From an uncultured Acidimicrobiales bacterium (GTDB taxonomy: Bacteria > Actinomycetota > Acidimicrobiia > Acidimicrobiales > Hopanoidiivorantaceae): a stretch of 64,000 nucleotides of DNA. The notes below the pieces were generated by a model. It did not search any database, was not told where the DNA came from, and saw only the letters and a list, made by a program, of their open reading frames with translations. Location: contig OY282367.1 in NCBI GenBank assembly GCA_958295755.1, positions 516,294 through 580,293 on the forward strand, given 5' to 3'. Shown piece after piece: positions 52,454-61,195 of this stretch. Every line of letters starts with the position of its first letter. Positions within the stretch are counted from its first letter, which is position 1. A program made the position numbers and the translations under genes.

Positions 52454-53481
52454 CGACTCTTCAGCTTCTGCTAGCAGCAGCACTCATCGTGGCCAACGGA
52501 TTCTTCGTGGCTGTGGAGTTTGCACTGGTTGCGGCACCTCGTCCTCCTCTGGAACGCATGGCCGAAGCAGGCAATCGCCGCGCCCGACTAGCTCTGGCAG
52601 CCACAGGCGACCTTGGCCGTCAGCTAGCAGGGGCACAGCTCGGCATCAGCCTCACCTCTGTGGTGTTGGGTTTCGTGGCCGAGTCGGTCATCGCCAACAT
52701 CTTGCAAAACGCCGTGGAAGGTCTTGGCGGGGCGATCAGCCATGGCATCGCCGGCACCATCGCTCTCATCTTGGTGGTGGTGCTGCAGATGGTATTTGGC
52801 GAGATGATCCCCAAAAACGCAGCTGTTGCCGCCCCCGTTCGTATGACACTTTGGCTCGCTCCTACGCACAGACTGTTCGTGACTGTCTTTAGACCGATCA
52901 TTGATTTCATCGCTTGGCTCGGCAACAAAGGCGTGAGAGCACTTGGAGTGCAACCTTCAGCAGAAGTGGCAGATTCTCGCACACCGGCCGAGCTTGCCAG
53001 CATGCTGGAACGCTCCCGGCGCCAAGGTGTGATAGACGATGCACAGCTAGAGCTTCTTTCAGGAGCTCTAATGTTTGGCGACCAGCGAGTGGATGCCCAC
53101 ATGGTGCCACGTTCTGAGATCGTCTCAGCTTACGCCCATGTGAGTGCAACAGAGCTAGAAGATTTAGTGGCATCTAGTGGACACTCCAGGCTGCCTTTGT
53201 TCGTCAAAGACATAGATGACGCTGTGAGATTCGTCCACGCCAAAGACCTGCTCCGCCTGCCTACCGATGAGAGAGACAACCAGCTGTCAGCTAACTCCAC
53301 TCGCCCACTACCTTCAGTCGATTCAGACGAATTATTAGACGAAGTGTTTTTGAAAATGCAACAGGGCAACCAACATATGGCTCTGGTATTGGCAGAAGGT
53401 GGCAGGGTAGAGGGGCTGATTACTTTGGAGGACATTTTGGAAGCTCTCATCGGAGATTTTGAAGATGAAAGCGATAATTAG
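52450..53481 (+). CDS. Second CNNM/CBS membrane protein, lacking the CorC domain
   Basis: 343 residues from ATG 52450, which overlaps the previous stop (ATGA). The frame is open further upstream but would overlap most of the CorC end of the first gene. It has a DUF21 domain (ANGFFVAVEFALVAAPRPPLE, FGEMIPKNAAVAAPVR) and a CBS pair ending GLITLEDILEALIGDFEDE. The CorC_HlyC domain is absent. Tandem pairs of this kind, one long and one short, are common in actinobacteria and probably form a heterodimer. Confidence 0.9.
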   Translation: MTTLQLLLAAALIVANGFFVAVEFALVAAPRPPLERMAEAGNRRARLALAATGDLGRQLAGAQLGISLTSVVLGFVAESVIANILQNAVEGLGGAISHGIAGTIALILVVVLQMVFGEMIPKNAAVAAPVRMTLWLAPTHRLFVTVFRPIIDFIAWLGNKGVRALGVQPSAEVADSRTPAELASMLERSRRQGVIDDAQLELLSGALMFGDQRVDAHMVPRSEIVSAYAHVSATELEDLVASSGHSRLPLFVKDIDDAVRFVHAKDLLRLPTDERDNQLSANSTRPLPSVDSDELLDEVFLKMQQGNQHMALVLAEGGRVEGLITLEDILEALIGDFEDESDN

Positions 53482-53502
53482 GGTTGAAAACTAGAATTAT
53501 TG

Positions 53503-54774
53503 ATGATGCGTACGCGAATTTGCAAAGTTTTGCCTGTTGCCGTGCTGGTGGCAGTCTTGATGGCTGCCACAGCAAGCGTAGTTTCGGCCCAGAGTGACCA
53601 AGACAGGATACGACAGCAGGTAGATGAAGCTGAGAGTCGCGTCGCAGGAGCCTCTAGGCAAGTGGAAGAGGCTCAGCAGGAGGTTGACGAAGCACAACAG
53701 CGAGTAACAGAAGCTCAGGCACAGGCAGATGCTGCCACCCAAACCTACGGAGATGCCCACGCCGATCTTCACGTGATAGAACATGAGATAGAAAGGGTGC
53801 AGACCCAGATTAGCGAAGCGTCTGATTTCATAGAATCGCTACGCCAAGAAGTGCAGGAAGTTACCGTTGAGCGTTATATCAACTCAGGTCGAGCTCCGAG
53901 TTTGTTCAATAGCGAAGACGCAGCCGAGCAGATTTTCTTAGACGCTCTGGCACAATTCGTGAGCGAAGGCAACTTAGATATAGTAGATGACTACCGCTCC
54001 GCCTTAGACGACCACGCCTTGCGTCAAGCTCAGCTAGATGATCTCTTGGTAAGACAAACTGACAGAACCGAAGAAGCGCAAAAAGCAGCCGAAGAATTGC
54101 AAAGCTTCTTAGATGACTTGACAGACGAACGCAACGCTCTAGCTGTGAGGCGAGATGCCCAAGCTGGCACTTTGGCAACTTTGGAAGCAGAAGTCAGTGC
54201 GCTAAATTCGCAGCTCCAAGCCCTCATAGACGAAGAACGCCGGCGCCAGGCTGCCGAAGCTGCCGCAGCCGCACAAGCTTTGCTAGAACGCCAACGTGCC
54301 CAACGAGAAGCTGAGCTTGCCAGTCAGCGACAAGATAATTTCGGGGTTGTGCGTTCAGGGAGGGATTGGGTTTGCCCGGTGGCTGGCTATTTCACCCATT
54401 ACAAAGACTGGCGCGCTCCCCGTGCCTACGGCGGCTGGCACAAAGGTAATGACCTTTTCGCAGCCAGAAACACACCACTTGTTTCAACAGAAAGTGGCAT
54501 AGTGGTTCACAAATGGAACAGAGTGGGCGGACTATCGGTACATATCACTGCCGACAGCGGCAACTATTATTACTACACACATTTGGAAAGCTATGAGAAC
54601 CAAGGCCCGACCGAGGGGCACTGGCTAGCAGCTGGCACCGTGGTGGGTTATATGGGCAACTCAGGCAATGCCATAACCACCCCTGTTCATTTGCACTTTG
54701 AATTTCACCAAGGTGGCAAAGGTAACTATGTCAACCCCTATCCCTACATTCGGAGAAACTGCTTCGGAGAGTAA
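53503..54774 (+). CDS. M23-family peptidase with coiled coil, secreted
   Basis: About 423 residues. A signal peptide is clear (RICKVLPVAVLVAVLMAATA, cleavage after VVSA). A long heptad-rich coiled coil of Gln, Glu, Ala and Arg runs to about residue 280, as in EnvC/NlpD-like and RipA-partner proteins. The C-terminal LytM domain has HKGNDLFA (HxxxD) and HLHFEFH (HxH) zinc-binding residues, so it should be active or at least zinc-binding. It would cleave peptidoglycan cross-bridges or activate amidases at division. ATGs at 53503 and 53506 (and TTG 53500) are all possible starts; the ribosome site is weak. Confidence 0.92.
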   Translation: MMRTRICKVLPVAVLVAVLMAATASVVSAQSDQDRIRQQVDEAESRVAGASRQVEEAQQEVDEAQQRVTEAQAQADAATQTYGDAHADLHVIEHEIERVQTQISEASDFIESLRQEVQEVTVERYINSGRAPSLFNSEDAAEQIFLDALAQFVSEGNLDIVDDYRSALDDHALRQAQLDDLLVRQTDRTEEAQKAAEELQSFLDDLTDERNALAVRRDAQAGTLATLEAEVSALNSQLQALIDEERRRQAAEAAAAAQALLERQRAQREAELASQRQDNFGVVRSGRDWVCPVAGYFTHYKDWRAPRAYGGWHKGNDLFAARNTPLVSTESGIVVHKWNRVGGLSVHITADSGNYYYYTHLESYENQGPTEGHWLAAGTVVGYMGNSGNAITTPVHLHFEFHQGGKGNYVNPYPYIRRNCFGE

Positions 54775-54840
54775 ATGCGGAGGCAAGCAGGGGAGAGTTT
54801 CGGAGGTATAGGGTGGTTATAAGTGCGGGAGCAATAGATT

Positions 54841-55605
54841 CTAGGCTCCGATTGCGTGATAGCCGCCGTCCACATGCACGATCTCACCAGTTGTTGCGGG
54901 GAACCAATCAGAAAGCAAGGCAACACAAGCTTTCGCAACAGGTTCACTGTCGGTGATCTCCCAGCCGAGAGGAGCTCTGTCTGTCCAGGCGTCTTCAAAG
55001 TTGGAAAAGCCGGGGATTGACTTAGCTGCCATCGTCCGAATGGGGCCAGCGGCAACTAAATTCACACGGATTTTCTTCGGACCGAGATATTTGGCCAAGT
55101 AGCGGGCGGTGGATTCAAAGGCAGCTTTAGACACGCCCATCCAGTCATACACGGGCCAAGCTACTGTGGCATCAAAATCCAGCCCCACGATGCTGCCACC
55201 GTTAGCCATATTGGGGACGACCACATCAGCGACGACTTTGAGAGAATAAGCCGAGATATGCATGGCAGTGGCGACATCTTCCCAAGGCGAAGACATAAAG
55301 TTGCCGCCCAAGCAGGATTCAGGAGCAAAACCTATGGCATGAAGCGCGCCGTCGACCCCGCCACCTGCTTTCAGAGTTGCGCTTACAGCTTCTGCGTGGG
55401 AAGGCTCTGTCACATCTAATTCAAGCACTTGTGGGGCAACATCTAGTTTGCGTGAGGTGCGCTCTGTGATACTGAGAGCCCGCCCTGCTCCTGTGAGAAT
55501 CACCTCCGCTCCCTCTTGCTGAGCCAGCTTTGCTACTCCGAACGCTAGAGACGCTTTAGTGAGTACGCCAGTTATCAAAAGCCGTTTGCCGTCAAGTATG
55601 CCCAT
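54841..55605 (-). CDS. fabI: Enoyl-[acyl-carrier-protein] reductase, InhA type
   Basis: 254 residues from ATG 55605; the longer open frame to 55668 has no family homology. It reduces the enoyl-ACP double bond with NADH in fatty acid synthesis. Seen: GKRLLITGV at the N-terminus, HAIGFAPES, MHISAYSL, IVGLDFDATVAWPVYDWM with the catalytic Tyr and the Lys of VSKAAFE, NLVAAGPIRTMAAKSI and the C-terminal GEIVHVDGGYHAIGA. Close in pattern to mycobacterial InhA. It is divergent from npdG with 52 bp between the starts. Confidence 0.95.
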   Translation of the reverse strand: MGILDGKRLLITGVLTKASLAFGVAKLAQQEGAEVILTGAGRALSITERTSRKLDVAPQVLELDVTEPSHAEAVSATLKAGGGVDGALHAIGFAPESCLGGNFMSSPWEDVATAMHISAYSLKVVADVVVPNMANGGSIVGLDFDATVAWPVYDWMGVSKAAFESTARYLAKYLGPKKIRVNLVAAGPIRTMAAKSIPGFSNFEDAWTDRAPLGWEITDSEPVAKACVALLSDWFPATTGEIVHVDGGYHAIGA

Positions 55606-55657
55606 GTAAAGGCATGGTAGTCTATACAGAGGCGGGGGGACAAGATTGGGAGCGAAA

Positions 55658-56350
55658 ATGTCAGACAAGTCAAAGACAGTAGGAATTCTCGGAGGTACCG
55701 GCCCGGCTGGCAGAGGGTTCGCCGTGCGTCTAGCGGAGGCGGGCTACTTCACGGTCATCGGCTCTCGTTCGGTTGAGAGAGGCGAAGAGATAGTAGCCGA
55801 AGTGTTGGCTTCGTGGCCAGACAGAGAGCTTCCGCTCACAGGTGGCGATAACGAGAAAGCGGCGTCTTGCGACATCGTGGTGGTGGCGACACCTTGGGAA
55901 GGTGCCAAAGCTACGGTGGCTGCGTTGCGGGAGGTGATTGAGGGGAGTGGCACAGCAAGCGAGCCCAAAATCGTGCTCTCTATGTGCAATGCGCTGGTGA
56001 GGATAGATGGTGAATTTCAACCACTCATACTTCCGAGAGGGTCGATAGCAGAGAGTATCCAAGCAGCACTACCTGGGGCAAAAGTAGCCGCCACGATGCA
56101 CCATGTACCCGCTAAAGAGTTAGGTATGTTAGATGAGCCAGTGGATTGCGATGTGCTCATCTGCGCTGACGATGCAACTGCTGCTTCTGTGGCTGCTGAG
56201 CTGGTGGGGGCTGTCCCCGGTCTGCGTCCTCTCTATGTCGGCGGGCTGTCTTGTGCCGCTCCTGTAGAGGCTTTCACGCCCGTGCTTTTGCAGCTGAATG
56301 TGTTAAACAAAACTCGTGTGGGGTTGCGTTTCACAGGACTGCCCGAATAG
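55658..56350 (+). CDS. npdG: NADPH-dependent F420 reductase
   Basis: 230 residues from ATG 55658; a GGGAG ribosome site is well placed just upstream, and the TTG at 55646 is less likely. The Rossmann GILGGTGPAGRGFAVRLAEAG and the SRSVERGEE segment, which recognises the NADPH phosphate, are typical of Fno/NpdG. So are VVVATPWEGA, LSMCNALVRI and GGLSCAAPVEAFTPVLLQLN. It transfers hydride between NADPH and F420 and supplies reduced F420 to enzymes such as the LLM protein at 3408. A 12-bp tandem repeat covers its stop. Confidence 0.92.
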   Translation: MSDKSKTVGILGGTGPAGRGFAVRLAEAGYFTVIGSRSVERGEEIVAEVLASWPDRELPLTGGDNEKAASCDIVVVATPWEGAKATVAALREVIEGSGTASEPKIVLSMCNALVRIDGEFQPLILPRGSIAESIQAALPGAKVAATMHHVPAKELGMLDEPVDCDVLICADDATAASVAAELVGAVPGLRPLYVGGLSCAAPVEAFTPVLLQLNVLNKTRVGLRFTGLPE

Positions 56351-56390
56351 AAGCACGAATTAAAGCCCGAATAGAAGCCAAAATAGAAGT
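56343..56390. repeat. Imperfect 12-bp tandem repeat at the npdG stop
   Basis: CCGAATAGAAGC, ACGAATTAAAGC, CCGAATAGAAGC and CAAAATAGAAGT: four units at 56343-56390. The npdG TAG (56348-56350) is in the first unit. Confidence 0.9.
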
Positions 56391-56468
56391 TAGAGGAAGC
56401 ACGAAGGCCAGACCTTTCCGTTTCGCCAAGACATCGGATACAATAAATACCAGCAAAACTTCAGCAAG

Positions 56469-57617
56469 ATGGCAACGCAAATGCGGCTTTACGACACTGC
56501 TCGCAAAGAGACAGTTCCTTTTGCTCCGGGGCATGTGGTGACTATGTATACCTGTGGTATCACGCCTTACGACGCCACTCATATCGGTCACGCCGCCACC
56601 TACCTTACCTACGATGTGCTCCAGCGCAGGTTGCGCGACCTAGGCCACGAAACTCGTTGTGTCCGCAATGTTACCGATGTAGATGACGACATTTTGACCA
56701 AAGCCCGTGAGATAGGTGTGCATTATCTGGATTTGGCAGCAGGTGAGACAGCACGATTTGACTCCGACATGAAATCGCTTGGGCTGTTGGAATGCTGGAG
56801 CGAGCCACGTGCTACTTCTGCCATCGCTGATATTCGTAAGTTCATCGGCAAGGTGCTAGATAGAGGACATGCCTACGAATCAGGCGGTGCTGTGTATTTC
56901 GACATTAACAGCTATGACGGCTTTGGCGATCTGAGCGGCATGTCGCGAACAGAGATGCTTGCGACGGCTAGTGAGAGAGGCGGCAATCCCGACGACCCAA
57001 ACAAGCGAGACCCTTTAGATTTCGTGTTATGGCAGCCTTCGCTTCCCGACGAGCCAGCTTGGGGTTCGTTCTGGGGGCCGGGCCGCCCTGGTTGGCACAT
57101 AGAGTGTTCCACCTTGGCGATGCGCGACCTCAATACCTCCACCATCGACCTGCATGGTGGTGGCTCAGATTTGATATTCCCTCATCACGAATGCGAGAGG
57201 GCGCAGTCTGAAGCAGCCACAGGCCAGGTATTTGTGCGCCACTGGATGCATCAGGCAATGGTGTGCTATGAGGGAGAAAAGATGTCAAAGTCGCTTGGCA
57301 ATCTAGTGTTCGTGAGCGAATTGTTAAAAGACTGGGACCCAAGAGCCATTCGCTTGGCTACTTTAGGGCATCACTATCGCCATTCATGGGAATGGGAAGA
57401 TGAGTTGATGGATGTGGCTTCTGAGCGGTTGGAGCGGTGGCAAGGGGCCGGAGATGGCGACGGAAAGGTGGATGAAGTGCGGGCGGCGTTGGATGACGAT
57501 TTGGATACTGTAGCTGCGACAGAGGCAATAGATTTAGCGGTTAGCAAAGGGTTAGGGGTTAGTGAAGCCGCAATGTTGCTGGGGGTGGATTTAGCTCAGG
57601 AAGCCGAGACTGTCTGA
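56469..57617 (+). CDS. mshC: Mycothiol ligase (cysteine:GlcN-inositol ligase), CysS paralogue
   Basis: 382 residues, class I synthetase fold. The motif TCGITPYDATHIGHAATYLTYD (zinc Cys plus HIGH) is the MshC-type signature rather than CysS. KMSKSLGN follows GEKMSK later, and ECSTLAMRDL with HGGGSDLIFPHHECERAQSEA carries the remaining zinc ligands. It is shorter than CysS because the anticodon domain is reduced. It joins cysteine to glucosaminyl-inositol, a step unique to mycothiol producers. The start may be ATG 56469 or 56481. Its 3' end overlaps that of the convergent ribokinase-like gene by 22 bp. Confidence 0.9.
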   Translation: MATQMRLYDTARKETVPFAPGHVVTMYTCGITPYDATHIGHAATYLTYDVLQRRLRDLGHETRCVRNVTDVDDDILTKAREIGVHYLDLAAGETARFDSDMKSLGLLECWSEPRATSAIADIRKFIGKVLDRGHAYESGGAVYFDINSYDGFGDLSGMSRTEMLATASERGGNPDDPNKRDPLDFVLWQPSLPDEPAWGSFWGPGRPGWHIECSTLAMRDLNTSTIDLHGGGSDLIFPHHECERAQSEAATGQVFVRHWMHQAMVCYEGEKMSKSLGNLVFVSELLKDWDPRAIRLATLGHHYRHSWEWEDELMDVASERLERWQGAGDGDGKVDEVRAALDDDLDTVAATEAIDLAVSKGLGVSEAAMLLGVDLAQEAETV

Positions 57618-58522
57618 AGAAAAACCTCAGTTTCTTCTGCAGAGGGAAGCGATGGTGTGGCCCCGGGGGTTTGAACAGAAAGGGCTGCCGCAGCGTTGCT
57701 GCGTTTAGTTGCTTCGGATATGGTTGCTTCGTGCAGTAGGGAAGCTGCAAGCACCCCACAGAAGCAATCGCCAGCAGCGGTGGTGTCTACCACTGCGACT
57801 TCGTGAGCGGGAATGTCTAAGCTTTCCTGGCTACTTATCACAGCAACTCCGTCTGAGCCTTTGGTATGGATTAGGGCCTGGATGCCTAAATCTAAAAGCT
57901 CTGTTTTATCTTTTTCCAAACTTTGCGATATTTGGGTTAGTTCAATATCGTTGACCACTAGGTAATCCACCAAACTGGCCAGCTCAAGGCTGAGCGGGCC
58001 GGCGGGGGCTGGATTGAGGATGGTTGTGGTGCCTGTCTCTTTAGCGCGAGCAAATAGCGAGGTGGTAGCAGATATCGGAGTTTCAAACTGAGCTAGTAGC
58101 ACATCGTGGGATTGGAATTTGACATCAGCAAACATTTTAGAGGTAAGCGTGCCGTTTGCGCCGGGTGCTACAACGATAGTGTTATCGCCTTCAGACTCAC
58201 CTTCATCTGCAACCACAATCAGGGCTACCCCAGATGGCACTTTCGGGTTGATGTGCACAAAATCAGCAACAATGCCTTCGTCTTCTACAAAACCCAGCAG
58301 TTCTTTGCCAAATCCATCGTTTCCAACTGCCCCTAGCATCACAACTTCAGCCCTGTCTCGAACTGCAGCCACAGCTTGATTCAACCCCTTCCCTCCGGGA
58401 TAGTAATTCAGCGAATTCCCCAGCACCGTTTCCCCAACCATCGGATGCCAAGGAGCTGTAGCAACAACATCCATATTCAAACTGCCGAGCACAAAAACTC
58501 TCGGCTCGCTACCAAGGCGCAT
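57596..58522 (-). CDS. PfkB-family carbohydrate kinase, ribokinase-like
   Basis: 308 residues from ATG 58522, which overlaps the stop of the upstream Rieske gene by 14 bp; the longer open frame reads the Rieske gene's end and is rejected. PfkB motif 1 appears as YYPGGKGLNQAVAA, and motif 2 as VDTTAAGDCFCGVLAA with the catalytic Asp. An early FVLGSLNMDVVATA is ribokinase-like. It phosphorylates ribose or another sugar. Substrate specificity cannot be read from sequence by eye. Confidence 0.9.
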   Translation of the reverse strand: MRLGSEPRVFVLGSLNMDVVATAPWHPMVGETVLGNSLNYYPGGKGLNQAVAAVRDRAEVVMLGAVGNDGFGKELLGFVEDEGIVADFVHINPKVPSGVALIVVADEGESEGDNTIVVAPGANGTLTSKMFADVKFQSHDVLLAQFETPISATTSLFARAKETGTTTILNPAPAGPLSLELASLVDYLVVNDIELTQISQSLEKDKTELLDLGIQALIHTKGSDGVAVISSQESLDIPAHEVAVVDTTAAGDCFCGVLAASLLHEATISEATKRSNAAAALSVQTPGATPSLPSAEETEVFLQTVSAS

Positions 58523-59924
58523 TAAACCCAGTCGGTTCCATTTCAGCTCGCCCGGCAGCGCGCAGTTCTTGTATCTCGTCGTAGCTACCCTCAGAAATCT
58601 CACTGGGGCTGATGCCTAGATATTCCTCTAGTTGATGATGCAAGTTGATAATTCGCATCTCTTCTCGTGAGAGCACGATATGTTCCAAGCCCGGCTGATG
58701 CAGCCCCCGCTGGGCACGTTTTAGATTCTCCACATCTTGGTTAAACACAAGGTTCAAATCGGTCTGGTCGGGATCCAAAGTGGCCATAATCGGTTTCTCA
58801 GGGGCAGGCTGGTTGGATTTATTGCGATCAAAGTGCAACAAATCCAAGTGGGCATCATCAGGGGTGTCGCCGGGTCGCGCTCTCAGCACTGTACAGGAGT
58901 CAGACATGATGATCACTGTGATGTTGGGGAAGAAGTTGAATTGGTACAAATCCAGCAGTTGCGACTCGGTCATAGCTGTAGCATCCCAGCCTTCTTCAGC
59001 AGCTCGGTCTCTCACTAGTTCGGCTAGTAGTTCGCGCATGCTTGTGCCTTCTGGCAAGTCGGGGCATTCGCCGGGGGCTGTGCTGTCTCTACCGAAGCGG
59101 GCACCTTGGGTGACGATGATGGAATCCCATATTTCTTGATTGTTGGCACCGTTACGGAGGCGGGGGCTGGGGATGCCGTAGGGCTGATAGAGCGAGCCGT
59201 GTCGTCCGTAGAGGCGGTTTACCGAGTTCACATCATCGCAGCTGGGGAGCATCTCTCGATGAACACCTTGCACATGGTAAGTCTCGCTGAAAGCTTCAAT
59301 GAGGGTTTTCCAGTTGCAGGGGAGTGGCACTGTGAGGTCGTAGGCGCAGGTGTAGTCGCTGAAATCGGCCCAGTCGCAAATCTCAGGAATGACTTCCAGC
59401 CAGTCTGCTAGCGGCTCGCAGGCGGTATCCAAATTGATGAACACCAGCGGACCCCAGGTGTCCACAGCCACAGGGAACAGCGGGAAGTCGTCATTGCGGA
59501 GAGCACCGAAACCTTTACGACTAGGCACTTCTCTAAGCTTGCCGTCAAGTGTCCAAGACCAGCGGTGGTAGAGGCAACGGATATTCTCCAAACCTTCGCC
59601 CGCGCCGGTGCAGAGCACATTGCCTCGGTGTCGGCACACATTCTGAAACGCTCTGATAACCCCATCGTCTCCACGCAGTATCAGCACTGAGAGTTTGCCG
59701 ATGTTATAGACGAAGTAGTCACCCGGATTTGCCACATGGGTAACGCTGCAAGCCAGCTGCCATACTTTGGGCCACAGTCTTTGCATCTCCAAGGCTGCGA
59801 ATTCAGGGGAGACGTAGCGATAGGAAGGAACCTCTGTGGGCACCCGACTGGCGTGTATTTTGCCTATCGCCTTGCCGACTGGGGCATCATCGGTTATTTC
59901 GTCATGGATTTGAATTGCAGTCAT
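58509..59924 (-). CDS. Rieske-type ring-hydroxylating oxygenase alpha subunit
   Basis: 471 residues from ATG 59924 (TTG 59942 is the furthest option). The Rieske 2Fe-2S ligands are in CRHRGNVLC and CLYHRWSWTLDG. The mononuclear iron site follows in ETYHVQGVHREMLPSCDD with the two His; a carboxylate ligand is expected near the C-terminus. The family hydroxylates aromatic or aliphatic substrates using electrons from a separate reductase, which is not adjacent. It is co-directional and overlapping with the ribokinase-like gene. It is divergent from a membrane protein gene. Confidence 0.92.
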   Translation of the reverse strand: MTAIQIHDEITDDAPVGKAIGKIHASRVPTEVPSYRYVSPEFAALEMQRLWPKVWQLACSVTHVANPGDYFVYNIGKLSVLILRGDDGVIRAFQNVCRHRGNVLCTGAGEGLENIRCLYHRWSWTLDGKLREVPSRKGFGALRNDDFPLFPVAVDTWGPLVFINLDTACEPLADWLEVIPEICDWADFSDYTCAYDLTVPLPCNWKTLIEAFSETYHVQGVHREMLPSCDDVNSVNRLYGRHGSLYQPYGIPSPRLRNGANNQEIWDSIIVTQGARFGRDSTAPGECPDLPEGTSMRELLAELVRDRAAEEGWDATAMTESQLLDLYQFNFFPNITVIIMSDSCTVLRARPGDTPDDAHLDLLHFDRNKSNQPAPEKPIMATLDPDQTDLNLVFNQDVENLKRAQRGLHQPGLEHIVLSREEMRIINLHHQLEEYLGISPSEISEGSYDEIQELRAAGRAEMEPTGFNAPW

Positions 59925-59974
59925 ATGAGAGATTTTAGACAAAAGAGGTCACAAATATGGCAAAATGAGAAGTA

Positions 59975-61195
59975 ATGTTTATCGTTTATCTGCTGTTCTT
60001 TTTCATGGGTGTCTCTCTCGTGCTGATTACCATATTTTCGGCGATCCGCACGGTTGTTGTGCCGAGGGGAGAGCGGGTGGTGCTAACTCGGGTATTTTTT
60101 AGCTTTGTGCGCTGGTGCTTTTTGGTGGCTGCCAGCTATACGAAGGATTATAAAGCCCGTGATATCGTTCTAGCCCGGTATGCCCCTACCACTCTCATAC
60201 TTTTGCCTGTGCTCTGGGCAACAGGCGTGCTACTCGGATTTGCATCTATGTTCTGGAGTATTGGAGCAAGACCCATCCCCCACACTTTTGAGTTGAGCGG
60301 TTCGTCTCTCACCACGCTGGGATTCCATGCGGCTGACACTCACTGGGAGCTAGCTTTAGCTTTGCCTGAAGGTCTCATCGGCATGGGTCTAGTGGCTTTG
60401 CTTATCAGCTATCTACCCAGCATCTACAATCTCTTCCGAGAGAGAGAAACCATGTGCACCGGTTGGAATATCAGGGCCGGGTCGCCGCCGACAGTTGCGG
60501 TGGTGGTGAATCGTTTCCATCAGGTTGGGATTTTGTCTGACATGGAAGATACCTGGCACGAGTGGGAGAAGTGGTTCGTAAGCAACGAAGAAGTGCATCT
60601 CAGCTATCCGGCTCTGGCTTTTTTCCGTTCGCCGACTCCGGAGCAGTCTTGGATCACTACAGCCGGCAATGTGCTGGACACAGCAGCATTCATAGAGACA
60701 TCTGTGGATGTACCTCATTCTCCAAACTCACATCTCTGTTTGCAGGCTGGATATGTCGCCTTGGGCAACATTGCCGAAAACTACGATATCAGCTTTGATA
60801 AAAATCCATCGACTGATGATCCGATCAGCATTCCGCGCCATGAGTTTGATGAGGTATGGGACGAGTTAGCTACCAAGGGAGTGCCGATGATGGAAGACAG
60901 AGAAAAAGCGTGGCGTGAGTTTTCAGGCTGGCGGGTGAATTACGATGTGCCTCTTCGTATGATCTGCCAGTTAGTGCTCGCTCCTTATGCACAGTGGTCT
61001 TCTGACTATGTGGAAGAAGTGCACGGAAGGCGGCAGATGCCGTTCAATGTGAAGAAACTATTTGCCAGTCAGTGGTGGTACAGGATTAGCCGTAAAGGTG
61101 ACAAAGGCGATGAAGGTGAAACAGACGATAAGGACGACAAAGACGATGGAGCTGAGAGCAGACAGAAAAAACCATCTGAAGACGCCTCAGTATGA
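59975..61195 (+). CDS. Uncharacterised membrane protein with pore-loop-like segment
   Basis: 406 residues. Three strongly hydrophobic segments are seen: about 1-25 (FIVYLLFFFMGVSLVLITIF), about 70-92 (TTLILLPVLWATGVLLGF) and about 128-150 (LIGMGLVALLISYL). Between the last two lies ELSGSSLTTLGFHAADTHW, similar in placement and form to a P-loop filter (TLTTVGYGD in K+ channels). About 240 cytoplasmic residues follow, and then a highly charged KGDKGDEGETDDKDDKDD tail. I do not recognise the family. The stop overlaps the next ATG (ATGA), so it is coupled to the flavin oxidoreductase. Ion-channel function is inference. Confidence 0.75.
   Translation: MFIVYLLFFFMGVSLVLITIFSAIRTVVVPRGERVVLTRVFFSFVRWCFLVAASYTKDYKARDIVLARYAPTTLILLPVLWATGVLLGFASMFWSIGARPIPHTFELSGSSLTTLGFHAADTHWELALALPEGLIGMGLVALLISYLPSIYNLFRERETMCTGWNIRAGSPPTVAVVVNRFHQVGILSDMEDTWHEWEKWFVSNEEVHLSYPALAFFRSPTPEQSWITTAGNVLDTAAFIETSVDVPHSPNSHLCLQAGYVALGNIAENYDISFDKNPSTDDPISIPRHEFDEVWDELATKGVPMMEDREKAWREFSGWRVNYDVPLRMICQLVLAPYAQWSSDYVEEVHGRRQMPFNVKKLFASQWWYRISRKGDKGDEGETDDKDDKDDGAESRQKKPSEDASV

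Noticed and set aside
55606..55668. 21-residue N-terminal extension of the InhA-type reductase
   Set aside because: InhA homology begins exactly at MGILDGKR; the extension overlaps the npdG start region.
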